Positions 1 through 7,022 of a DNA stretch of 42,201 nt are shown here, one piece after another. Both the position numbers and the translations under genes were made by a program. This stretch comes from Bacillota bacterium (GTDB taxonomy: Bacteria > Bacillota > UBA4882 > UBA10575). Position 1 is the stretch's first letter. Each line of letters starts with the position of its first letter. The stretch spans positions 1-42,201 of the forward strand of contig DUQR01000017.1 of the NCBI GenBank assembly GCA_012837715.1. Direction: 5' to 3'. The notes beneath the pieces were generated by a model. That model worked only from the letters and a program-made list of their open reading frames with translations. It did no database searches and was not told the DNA's origin.

Positions 1-41
1 AAATCGATGACCCTCAGTTTTTTCATTTCCTGTTGAGTCAT
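1..41 (-). CDS. Transposase, N-terminal fragment (cut by window edge)
   Basis: Only 13 codons are visible: MTQQEMKKLRVID, running off the left edge. A purine-rich Shine-Dalgarno (GAGAGGAG, 51-58 on the minus strand) stands about 9 nt before the ATG at 41. The short sequence resembles the first residues of ISNCY-like transposases, which open with a helix-turn-helix used to bind the element's ends. The identification rests on those residues and on the IS-like end downstream of the promoter side. A 10-bp inverted repeat (42-51 with 67-76) encloses the ribosome-binding site. Confidence 0.5.
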   Translation of the reverse strand, partial: MTQQEMKKLRVID

Positions 42-116
42 GTAAAATGTCTCCTCTCTCATGGGTGACATTTTACCAGAATAGATTCAACCTGACATTA
101 TCACAGAATAACTACA
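1..116 (-). mobile_element. Partial insertion sequence, terminal end
   Basis: The start of a transposase-like reading frame (see next entry) lies just inside a likely IS terminus. Read on the minus strand, the element appears to begin at 116 with TGTAGTTATTCTGTGATAATG, and everything from 117 onward looks like host sequence with the yqzL promoter. The rest of the element lies outside the window, so neither the second inverted repeat nor a target duplication can be checked. Family assignment is uncertain; the N-terminus recalls HTH transposases of the ISNCY type. Confidence 0.55.
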
Positions 117-133
117 TTGCGGCCGTTAAGTAC

Positions 134-162
134 TTGTAAACGCGGAGGGCTTATGCTATAAT
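134..162 (+). promoter_or_regulatory. Sigma-A type promoter of the yqzL-pheST unit
   Basis: TTGTAA at 134-139 and TATAAT at 157-162 are separated by 17 bp. No other comparable promoter is visible before the T-box, so this probably drives yqzL and, subject to T-box attenuation, pheS and pheT. Confidence 0.75.
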
Positions 163-214
163 GTGAATAGATGGCGGGCACTTTCGACCAGAATAATGGA
201 AGGGGAGGGGTTTT

Positions 215-310
215 ATGATCCTTTCCGCAGAGTTTTTCTGGAGACTATTTGAGATTACCGGGTCGATCACAGCCTACTTGTTATATAAGGAATTTATTAA
301 TCTCAATTAA
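215..310 (+). CDS. yqzL: YqzL-like small protein
   Basis: This is a 31-residue protein of unknown function. It has the pattern of the Bacillus YqzL family: an aromatic start (FFWRLFEITGSI) followed by AYLLYKEF. A strong Shine-Dalgarno (GGGGAGGGG, 199-210 region) precedes the ATG at 215. The gene is preceded by a good promoter (134-162) and followed at once by the Phe T-box leader, so it is probably made constitutively while pheST downstream is attenuated. In Bacillus the homologue lies near recO and glyQS; here it is linked to another aminoacyl-tRNA synthetase. The recognition is by eye on a very short sequence. Confidence 0.7.
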   Translation: MILSAEFFWRLFEITGSITAYLLYKEFINLN

Positions 311-570
311 AGGAAAGACGAGGAAGGAAAAGAGTAACCGCACCGAACGGCACAGGGAGGAATGGGAAATTGAGAACATTCCCCGGGAAGGCGGTTGAAG
401 TTCGTTCTGGAGTCGCTGGCTGAACAAGAGAGTAGGCCATGCCGGTTTCCACCGTTACCGGAAAGGATCCTTTCGACAAGGATCTGCAAAGCGGAGTCGG
501 TCATGACTAAAATGGGTGGTACCGCGGAAGTAACCTTTCGTCCCTAAATATGGACGGAAGGTTTTTATTT
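311..570 (+). promoter_or_regulatory. T-box riboswitch, phenylalanine-specific leader of pheST
   Basis: The conserved T-box sequence GGGTGGTACCGCGG lies at 514-527, with the TGGT able to pair with an uncharged tRNA acceptor end. Stem I features are visible: GAGGAAGGAAAAGAGTA near 320-336, a GGAGGAATGGGAAATTGAGAAC distal region near 355-376, and the specifier region GAAGTTCG at 397-404. The codon TTC at 401-403 would read tRNA-Phe, which agrees with the downstream genes. The competing terminator is 532-570. Uncharged tRNA-Phe would favour the antiterminator and expression of pheS and pheT. Confidence 0.9.
532..570 (+). terminator. T-box intrinsic terminator
   Basis: A 12-bp stem (AACCTTTCGTCC at 532-543 with GGACGGAAGGTT at 552-563) is followed by a T-rich tract. 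The left arm overlaps the antiterminator, as expected for a transcriptional T-box. Confidence 0.88.
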
Positions 571-609
571 TATCTTTTATTGCTAAGGTATAGGAAGGAG
601 GCTACTAGT

Positions 610-1632
610 TTGCAAGATGAACTGAGAACCATTGAAGAACAAGCCCGAAAGGAGATTACCGGCGCAACTTCATCCCAACAACTAGCAGAATTTCGGCTGA
701 AGTATTTTGGCAAGAAGGGCTTGGTGACCCAGTATTCCCGGACTTTGGGAACTCTTTCCCCGGAAGAAAGGCCATTGGTAGGTAAACTTATTAACAACCT
801 ACGCAGCCGTCTAGAAGAAGCATTAAAAGACCGTCAACAGGAGCTAGCAGACCAAGAAGCGGCCGCTCAATTTGAAAGGGAACGGTTGGATGTGGAGCTT
901 CCGGGGAGACCGCCCCGACGGGGCCATCCGCATCCGCTCCAATTAATTATTGAGGAAATTACCATGACCTTTTTGGGCATGGGTTTTTCCGTGGCGGAAG
1001 GTCCTGAAGTAGAATTAGACTTTTACAATTTTGAAGCTCTAAATATTCCGCCTGAACATCCGGCCCGTGACATGCATGACTCTTTGTACATTACCGATAA
1101 CATTCTTTTACGCACACATACCTCTCCCGTGCAGATTCGGACGATGGAAAAACTCTACCCGCATCCGGTGCGGATTATTGTTCCCGGCCGGGTTTACCGC
1201 CGGGATGCCTTAGATGCCACCCATTCACCCATCTTCCACCAGATCGAAGGGTTACTAGTGGATAAAAAGGTGAGTTTTAGTGATTTAAAAGGGGTCTTAA
1301 CTGTTTTTGTCCACAAATTCTTTGGCGAAGACCGCCAGGTTCGGCTCCGCCCAAGTTTTTTCCCTTTCACCGAACCCAGTACAGAAGTGGATGTGTCTTG
1401 TGTCTGCCGGGGCCAAGGTTGCCGGATCTGTAAAAACACCGGCTGGATTGAGATTTTGGGCGCCGGTTCGGTCCATCCGAAAGTCTTAGCCATGGCTAAG
1501 TATGATCCGGAGGTCTATTCCGGGTTTGCCTTCGGAATGGGAGTAGAGCGCATCGCCATGCTCCGGTATGGAATTACCGATATCCGTCAATTCTACGAGA
1601 ATGACTTCCGTTTACTCAGTCAATTTCACTAG
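610..1632 (+). CDS. pheS: Phenylalanine--tRNA ligase alpha subunit
   Basis: PheS carries the catalytic core of the alpha2-beta2 synthetase that charges tRNA-Phe in the cytoplasm. The product is 340 aa, the usual length. An N-terminal coiled-coil arm (about residues 1-90) is followed by the class II catalytic domain. Motif 2 surrounds RVYRRDALDATHSPIFHQ, and motif 3 is in GFAFGMGVERIAML near the C-terminus. I start the gene at TTG 610, behind AAGGAGG at 595-601 with 8 nt spacing. The upstream in-frame ATG at 550 lies inside the T-box terminator stem and has no ribosome-binding site. pheT follows after 13 bp, and both are controlled by the T-box. Confidence 0.96.
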   Translation: MQDELRTIEEQARKEITGATSSQQLAEFRLKYFGKKGLVTQYSRTLGTLSPEERPLVGKLINNLRSRLEEALKDRQQELADQEAAAQFERERLDVELPGRPPRRGHPHPLQLIIEEITMTFLGMGFSVAEGPEVELDFYNFEALNIPPEHPARDMHDSLYITDNILLRTHTSPVQIRTMEKLYPHPVRIIVPGRVYRRDALDATHSPIFHQIEGLLVDKKVSFSDLKGVLTVFVHKFFGEDRQVRLRPSFFPFTEPSTEVDVSCVCRGQGCRICKNTGWIEILGAGSVHPKVLAMAKYDPEVYSGFAFGMGVERIAMLRYGITDIRQFYENDFRLLSQFH

Positions 1633-1645
1633 GAGGGAATAAGAA

Positions 1646-4057
1646 TTGCGTGTTTCATATAACTGGTTACGGGAATATGTCCCGGTTAAGCAAAGCCCGA
1701 CGGAACTGGCGGAACTTTTAACCATGGCTGGACTCGAAGTGGATGAAATCATCGATTTAGGGGCTTCTTACCGCGATCTTGTCCTTGGCGAAGTGGCTGC
1801 CATAGAGCGCCATCCCAAAGCGGATCAACTCTATCTTTGTCGGATCCGTTTAAACGATGGGGAAGTGAGCGTGATTACCGCCGCTCCTAATCTAAGCGTG
1901 GGAGACATCGTTCCCATTGCCCTTCCTGGCTCTACACTGCCTGATGGCAAAATAATTCAACCGACCGAATTTTTCGGGATTGTTTCCCAAGGTATGCTCT
2001 GCTCCGAAGAAGAACTGGGCTTAGCCCGTAAGTCGGAAGGGATTATGGTTTTACCCGCCGGTACCGATTTAAAAGCTGATTTGCCAACCGTCTTGGGCTT
2101 AGACGATTATGTGCTGGTTTTGGAATTGACTCCGAACCGGGCCGACTGCTATGGCATGCTTAACCTTGCCCGCGAAGTAGCCGCGCTAACGAATACCAAA
2201 ATAACCTTACCGGAGGATCCCGTTGCAGAAATAGAGCCTTCGGTGGCGGATTTAGTCACCGTTGAAGTACTTAATCCGGATTTGGCGCCCCGTTACGCTG
2301 GCCGCGTACTACTGAATTTAAAAATCGGCGAGTCTCCCTTATGGCTAAAAACCCGCCTCCTGGCCGCCGGGATGCGCCCCATTAATAACCTGGTTGATCT
2401 GACCAACTATGTGATGTTGGAGTTTAACCAACCCTTGCATGCCTTTGACCTAAACAAAATGGAAGACCGGAAAATCCTGGTCCGTTCAGCCCGACAAGAT
2501 GAATCCATCATTACTTTGGACGGGGAAGAAAGAAAACTCCATCCTGGCCAATTGGTCATTGCCGATGCGGCACAGGCCCAATGTATTGCCGGGGTAATGG
2601 GCGCCTTCGATAGCGAAGTAACCAGCTCGACCCAAACCATCTTTTTGGAATCGGCTTATTTTGCCCCGGTTTCGATTCGGCGCACCGCTCAGGAATTGGC
2701 CATCCGTTCAGAGGCGGCCATCCGCTTCGGTAAAGGACTAGACCCGGAGACGGTACCGCTGGCTTTAAACCGGGTCGCCTCTTTGGCTCAGCAACTCGGT
2801 ATTGCCCAGACCGCCAAAGGAATCATCGATTACAATACCCAACCGGTCCCTACACGGAAAATCTGGTTCCGACCGGAGAAAATCAACGCTTTACTGGGCA
2901 CCGAGTTGGAAGCAACCTATATGAAAACGATTTTTCAACGCCTAAACTTCCAGATTGATGGGGACAATGCGGAAGGAAAAACTTATATCACGCCCCCTTC
3001 GTACCGGTTAGACATCGAGAACGAAGCAGATCTAGCTGAAGAAGTAGCCCGGATTTACGGTTACAATGAGATCCCGGTCACCTATCCGGCAGCCCAAATT
3101 ATCGGGAAACGCACTCCGCAGCAAGAATTCACCGACAAAACCAGGAATATCCTCCTGGGGTTGGGCTTAAGTGAGATCATTACCTATAGTTTCCACGGCG
3201 AAAAAATGTTCGACCGCCTCAACATCCCGGAAGAGCATCCTCTACGCCAAACCGTAAAGATGAAAGTCGCCCTCAGTGAAGAAGGTTCTCTGATGCGTAC
3301 CACTTTACTACCGGGTGTCTTGGAAAGCCTAAGCTATAACGCCAGCCGTAATCGGCACGACCTCCAGATCTTCGAAATTGCCCACGTTTATCATCCCAAA
3401 GCCGAAGCCGGAGAGTTGCCCGATGAACCATTACATTTAGCAGGTGGACTCAGCGGACGGGTGTCGGAGCTTGGATGGAACCAGAGCAACCGCGAAGTAG
3501 ATTTTTACGACGGAAAAGGTGTACTGGAAACCCTCCTTTCCCACTTACGGGCTAAAGGGGTAAGTTTTCGCCGGGGTGAGCACCCCACCATGCATCCGGG
3601 ACGGACCGCAGTCGTTGAAGCTTACGGACGTCAGATCGGGTTTGTCGGTGAGATTCATCCGGCAGTAAAGAAGGAGTTTAACCTTACGGCTCCGGTAGTT
3701 CTTTTTGAGCTAAACTTGGATGAGTTATGGCAGACCGCTGAGAAAGAGGTAATCAGTGTCAGCCCCTTACCAAAATTCCCTCCAATCCTGCGGGATCTGG
3801 CCTTTTTGTTACCGGAAAAAGTAGCGGCCAAAGACCTAATCAACCTTTTCTACGAAATTGGCGGGGATAAATTAGAGGCGGTAAACTTGTTCGATGTTTA
3901 CCAAGGTGATAAAATTCCTGCCGGATACCGGAGTTTAGCCTTTTCCTTGACCTTCCGTATCCCTGACCGTACCTTGCAGGATGAAGAGGTTAATCTGCTG
4001 ATGGAAAAGATCATCAATACCGCTACCCAACGCTTTAAGGCACAACTTCGCGCCTAA
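1646..4057 (+). CDS. pheT: Phenylalanine--tRNA ligase beta subunit
   Basis: PheT is the large tRNA-binding and editing subunit of phenylalanyl-tRNA synthetase. The protein has 803 aa, normal for bacteria. Domains in order are an N-terminal OB-fold tRNA-binding domain (about 40-150), the B3/B4 editing region (about 200-400), B5 (about 400-480), the catalytic-like core (about 480-700) and a C-terminal ferredoxin-fold anticodon-binding domain (about 710-803). Translation begins at TTG 1646, behind AGGAGGG at 1631-1637. It is co-transcribed with pheS and is followed by a terminator at 4131-4163. Confidence 0.96.
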   Translation: MRVSYNWLREYVPVKQSPTELAELLTMAGLEVDEIIDLGASYRDLVLGEVAAIERHPKADQLYLCRIRLNDGEVSVITAAPNLSVGDIVPIALPGSTLPDGKIIQPTEFFGIVSQGMLCSEEELGLARKSEGIMVLPAGTDLKADLPTVLGLDDYVLVLELTPNRADCYGMLNLAREVAALTNTKITLPEDPVAEIEPSVADLVTVEVLNPDLAPRYAGRVLLNLKIGESPLWLKTRLLAAGMRPINNLVDLTNYVMLEFNQPLHAFDLNKMEDRKILVRSARQDESIITLDGEERKLHPGQLVIADAAQAQCIAGVMGAFDSEVTSSTQTIFLESAYFAPVSIRRTAQELAIRSEAAIRFGKGLDPETVPLALNRVASLAQQLGIAQTAKGIIDYNTQPVPTRKIWFRPEKINALLGTELEATYMKTIFQRLNFQIDGDNAEGKTYITPPSYRLDIENEADLAEEVARIYGYNEIPVTYPAAQIIGKRTPQQEFTDKTRNILLGLGLSEIITYSFHGEKMFDRLNIPEEHPLRQTVKMKVALSEEGSLMRTTLLPGVLESLSYNASRNRHDLQIFEIAHVYHPKAEAGELPDEPLHLAGGLSGRVSELGWNQSNREVDFYDGKGVLETLLSHLRAKGVSFRRGEHPTMHPGRTAVVEAYGRQIGFVGEIHPAVKKEFNLTAPVVLFELNLDELWQTAEKEVISVSPLPKFPPILRDLAFLLPEKVAAKDLINLFYEIGGDKLEAVNLFDVYQGDKIPAGYRSLAFSLTFRIPDRTLQDEEVNLLMEKIINTATQRFKAQLRA

Positions 4058-4130
4058 TCCTTCGAGTTGGAGCCGGGTCGCCAACGCTTTCGAACCAAGG
4101 ATAACTTGCTTTTGAGCCGAGACGAACTGA

Positions 4131-4163
4131 AACAAACCACCCGCAATACGGGTGGTTTGTTAT
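4131..4163 (+). terminator. Intrinsic terminator after pheT
   Basis: A 13-bp perfect stem (AACAAACCACCCG with CGGGTGGTTTGTT) around a short loop ends the pheST transcript. The T tract is short. Confidence 0.8.
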
Positions 4164-4238
4164 TCCCGTAATGGAAAATGGTCCTTTTTTTATCGTTCTT
4201 TAGTTTATGGCAATTCTAGGGGAAATTATTTAAATTTC

Positions 4239-4274
4239 GGCCTTTTTCTAGATTAAGTCTTTCCGAAAAAGGTC
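4239..4274 (+). promoter_or_regulatory. Inverted repeat upstream of agrB
   Basis: GGCCTTTTTC (4239-4248) and GAAAAAGGTC (4265-4274) form a near-perfect dyad just before agrB. It could be an operator or a leader hairpin; there is no T tract for termination. No clear promoter pair was found beside it. Confidence 0.4.
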
Positions 4275-4309
4275 GATAATCTTACTGACGAGAGCGAGGA
4301 GGCATGCTG

Positions 4310-4942
4310 ATGGCCTTAAAAAGACTAGCAAATTCCTGGACGGAAAGACTGGCGCGGATCACCGGCGAAACCGACCGTTACAAGATTGCCTTGGCCCGAT
4401 ACATGGTTGAAAGCTTTCTCTCCATGCTCCTCTCACTCTTTTTTATCCTCATCTTTGGCCTCATTTTTGGTGTGTTAAAAACGGCCATTTTGATCACAAT
4501 CGCAGTTGCAGTTCTAAAATCTTTTATGGGCGGGTTACACCTTAAAACTCCGCTCCGGTGCGCTCTGGTGGGTGCGGTCATGACCATTCTCCTTAGTTAT
4601 CTTGCCCGAATTTTACCTTTTCACCAGATCCCAAAGCTGGTTCAATTATGGGTCTTCGTCTTTTTAGTTTTTATCGTTTGGAAACAAGCCCCCCTTGAAG
4701 CGCAGGGAAAACCACTGACGATTGAGCATAAGAAGAGTTTAGCCCGCTATTCCAGACTCCTTATTCTTCTAATTACTCTGATTTGTTGGGGCTGGCCACA
4801 AGGCTTCGCTATAAATGAACTTTTCTATGGTACGTTTTTTCAAGGATTAAACCTAACTCGACCTTTAGCCCTTGCCTTAGCTACCCTTGATCATGCTTTG
4901 GACCGCGCAGCCGACAAGTTTCAAGGAATTATTCGATTATAA
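4310..4942 (+). CDS. agrB: AgrB-like peptide-processing membrane endopeptidase
   Basis: AgrB-family proteins are membrane cysteine endopeptidases that remove the C-terminal tail of the AgrD pre-peptide and help form its thiolactone ring. The product has 210 aa with several hydrophobic segments. The catalytic pair stands out: GGLHLKTPLRC gives His77 and Cys84, the same positions as in Staphylococcus aureus AgrB. I start at ATG 4310 because the Shine-Dalgarno GCGAGGAGG (4294-4302) is 7 nt away; the ATG at 4304 would be too close. An AgrD-like peptide gene follows at 4963, and an AgrC-like protein at 5319. No AgrA regulator is present. The start is moderately sure, the family assignment strong. 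Confidence 0.92.
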   Translation: MALKRLANSWTERLARITGETDRYKIALARYMVESFLSMLLSLFFILIFGLIFGVLKTAILITIAVAVLKSFMGGLHLKTPLRCALVGAVMTILLSYLARILPFHQIPKLVQLWVFVFLVFIVWKQAPLEAQGKPLTIEHKKSLARYSRLLILLITLICWGWPQGFAINELFYGTFFQGLNLTRPLALALATLDHALDRAADKFQGIIRL

Positions 4943-4962
4943 ATAGAAAGGAGGTTTTGAAA

Positions 4963-5076
4963 GTGAAAAAACGGATTTGTTCGGTCCTTCTGTCGGTACT
5001 GGCGATTCTGGCCAGTTGCAGTCTGTGTTCGGCGTGCTTTTTCATCTGGTATCAGCCGGAAATTCCCCAGAAATAG
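4963..5076 (+). CDS. agrD: AgrD-like cyclic lactone autoinducer pre-peptide
   Basis: This 37-residue gene fits the cyclic lactone autoinducer family. A basic, hydrophobic leader (VKKRICSVLLSVLAILAS) is followed by the core SACFFIWYQPEIPQK. By analogy with clostridial AgrD proteins, where a Cys-plus-four-residue ring precedes a hydrophilic tail with Gln-Pro, Cys25 would close a five-residue thiolactone (C-F-F-I-W) and the YQPEIPQK tail would be cut by AgrB. Translation starts at GTG 4963, 8 nt after AAGGAGG (4948-4954). The gene lies 20 bp after agrB, as expected for a pre-peptide and its processing enzyme. The mature peptide boundaries are inference. Confidence 0.88.
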   Translation: MKKRICSVLLSVLAILASCSLCSACFFIWYQPEIPQK

Positions 5077-5130
5077 CAACATTGAAGACAAATAGTCCTT
5101 AGTCCTTACTCAATCTGTAGATTATCAAAT

Positions 5131-5154
5131 GATGAAAATCAAAGCCAGGTGAGT
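5131..5154 (+). repeat. 24-nt dispersed repeat, copy 1
   Basis: This stretch, beginning GATGAAAATCAAAGC, recurs at 34878-34901 with one mismatch (C/T at position 16), and weaker similarity continues for about 35 nt downstream. At the other site it encodes the last residues (MKIKAR) of an unknown 82-aa protein plus its stop codon; here the same residues and stop could be read from ATG 5132, but no gene is attached. It may be a remnant of a paralogue or a mobile or structured element. Confidence 0.55.
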
Positions 5155-5230
5155 AACTAGCATCGGAGGTTTCTTGAAGCAGCTTCGTAAAAAAGAAACT
5201 GATTATTCTTAAGCACACGTATTCTTAAGA

Positions 5231-5267
5231 GACGTATGTTTATATGTTTGACATATAAATATACGTC
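5231..5267 (+). promoter_or_regulatory. 37-bp palindrome upstream of the AgrC-like gene
   Basis: Two 17-nt arms (GACGTATGTTTATATGT at 5231-5247 and ACATATAAATATACGTC at 5251-5267) pair with a single G-T wobble around a 3-nt loop. A TTGACA hexamer at 5248-5253 sits at the centre, with only weak -10 candidates downstream (around 5268-5276). There is no T tract, so it is more likely an operator over a promoter, or a processing hairpin, than a terminator. Confidence 0.55.
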
Positions 5268-5318
5268 TATCCTATGCGCTCAATCTTTGAAGTGCTTAAA
5301 GGCAGGTGTTAAGATCCC

Positions 5319-6641
5319 TTGCCAAAAGATGTATTATTGCAGCTCGTCGCAGGGAAGCAACATTATATCTTATTTTTAACGTTTATTGTTTTCATAATAA
5401 ACTGGGTAGTGATGCTCAAACTAGGCCTAATAATAATCCGATGCACAGTAAAAATACAAAAGCTTATTTTCCCTTGGGCTTTACTTGGTGTTATATACAG
5501 CCTTATTACCAAGCAAATTATTTCTGAATTCCTTTATTTTTTTACAACATTACTGGTGATTTTCGTTATATTGCTAATTATATCTAAAAAGGATCCGTTA
5601 ACCGTTTTCTTTGGCGCATTAACATCACTACTCTCACCAATCTTTAGTATATTATTATTTGGACAGCCTTTACTCATGATTAATGTTACGCGGGAAATAA
5701 TGTTAGGGCCAGAGGGTATAGTAATCGGAAGTATATTAGAAGGTATTGTGCCAGCTTTTTTTCTTGTCATTACGCGTAGTAGTATCCGGTCTGAAGAGGA
5801 CAAAAATAAAACATTCTGTCGCAATGTAATAATTAGTATATTCCTTTTATTTGTTTCGTATTTTTTATGCGCAATCGTTTTTTATTACCTCACTAATTAT
5901 CGGGACTCAATTCTCTGGTATGTTCTAATCAGTGAGGCCATACTGGTCAGCATTACAATTATTGCCTTTTTCCGGCTCAGATCGGTAATTAAAAAAGAGC
6001 AACAAAGAAGTGAAGAAAACCACAGCACCTACCTGTTAAGAACGATCCTCTCCAAACAAAGGGAGTACCGGAATTTTTTCCAAGTGATCCGCGCAATGGC
6101 GGAAAGGGAAAGCAACCAGAATATTGTTGATTATATTGATCACATCTTAATTGATATGTCTTTAATTGAAGAGTCTAATGGCGTCAACCCCATTTTCGCC
6201 GCTTTCCAGGTGGCTGAACAAATCAAAGCCAAAGAAAAAGGGGTTGAAATCTCTACCAAAACAAAATCGGATCTACACCAATTAAGGGAGCCGGTTCAAG
6301 TATATGATATTTTCAAAGACTTACTACAGTTTTTTGTCGATTACGAAGAAAGGGTCTTAGCGGATGAGCATCGTATCAACGTCGAAATTGACGAGACAGA
6401 TCAGGAATATATCTTTAAAATAACCCGCAAGAACGGTAGGGAGGAGTCGGGAACGGATCTTAATCATGTATCTACTCCCCCGGAAGGAGAGCATCGTCTG
6501 GAACAGATTGCGAAACGTATTCGGAAACTACGGGGAAAGATTTTTTTCTTGTATCAAGAGGATAAATTAAGGGGCTGCCTGTTTAGAACCGCCAAGGCCA
6601 AACCAAAAGATTACCTTTTCCCCTTTAATTTTGGAACCTGA
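5319..6641 (+). CDS. AgrC-like membrane sensor, probable pseudokinase
   Basis: The 440-aa product has an N-terminal membrane domain with about six hydrophobic segments (roughly 15-220), as in AgrC receptors, and then a cytoplasmic region laid out like an AgrC-type kinase. The dimerisation helix is recognisable as QREYRNFFQVI (247-257), where the family has a pattern like RHDYxNHLQVI. The phosphoacceptor His is Arg248, and the later N-box and glycine-rich ATP-binding motifs are not recognisable (EGEHRLEQIAKRI, 389-401). It may therefore sense the AgrD peptide without signalling by phosphorylation, or be decaying. The start is taken at TTG 5319 with only a weak GGCAGGTG (5301-5308). The N-terminal half is clearly more AT-rich than neighbouring housekeeping genes. 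There is no response regulator nearby. Confidence 0.75.
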   Translation: MPKDVLLQLVAGKQHYILFLTFIVFIINWVVMLKLGLIIIRCTVKIQKLIFPWALLGVIYSLITKQIISEFLYFFTTLLVIFVILLIISKKDPLTVFFGALTSLLSPIFSILLFGQPLLMINVTREIMLGPEGIVIGSILEGIVPAFFLVITRSSIRSEEDKNKTFCRNVIISIFLLFVSYFLCAIVFYYLTNYRDSILWYVLISEAILVSITIIAFFRLRSVIKKEQQRSEENHSTYLLRTILSKQREYRNFFQVIRAMAERESNQNIVDYIDHILIDMSLIEESNGVNPIFAAFQVAEQIKAKEKGVEISTKTKSDLHQLREPVQVYDIFKDLLQFFVDYEERVLADEHRINVEIDETDQEYIFKITRKNGREESGTDLNHVSTPPEGEHRLEQIAKRIRKLRGKIFFLYQEDKLRGCLFRTAKAKPKDYLFPFNFGT

Positions 6642-6670
6642 CTCCTTCCGAAGAAGGAGTTTACTTTTTT
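6641..6670 (+). terminator. Intrinsic terminator after the AgrC-like gene
   Basis: An 8-bp stem (ACTCCTTC with GAAGGAGT) with a CGAA tetraloop is followed by TTTACTTTTTTATT. The stem begins at the last base of the stop codon. Confidence 0.88.
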
Positions 6671-6717
6671 ATTGTCAAATATATAAAGGATAACATCATC
6701 TTAGGTGGTGAGCTCCG

Positions 6718-6996
6718 GTGACGGCCCACAAAATCGAAGGCAAACCTCTAAACCGTGTAACCATTAAAATCATGGGTGATGAGTATAATGTAGTCGGACC
6801 GGAGTCACCAGAGTACATTGACCGTCTGGTTGAAACCATCGAAGCTAAGATTGAAACCATTCAAAAAGCCCATGGTGATGCCAAGTTATCCAAGACTCAG
6901 TTGGCTATCTTGGTCGCCTTACAGATTACGGATGAATTGGAAAAGCTTCGCATAGACCATGAAAATCTGGAGAAATTAATACAAGCAGCCAAATGA
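6718..6996 (+). CDS. zapA: Cell division protein ZapA
   Basis: ZapA binds and bundles FtsZ filaments at midcell. The 92-aa product has the typical opening NRVTIKIMGDEYNVVG, a globular head with ESPEYIDRLVETIEAKI, and a long C-terminal helix (about 50-92) for coiled-coil dimerisation. The start is GTG 6718, 9 nt after AGGTGG (6703-6708). In Bacillus, zapA sits close behind pheST and before cvpA; here the agr-like cassette separates it from pheT while the zapA-cvpA link is kept. Confidence 0.9.
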   Translation: MTAHKIEGKPLNRVTIKIMGDEYNVVGPESPEYIDRLVETIEAKIETIQKAHGDAKLSKTQLAILVALQITDELEKLRIDHENLEKLIQAAK

Positions 6997-7022
6997 GCTT
7001 GGCGCAACCGGAGGAAATAACC

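Noticed and set aside
550-609. pheS starting at ATG 550
   Set aside because: This would place the start inside the T-box terminator stem with no ribosome-binding site. TTG 610 has an excellent one and gives the standard length.
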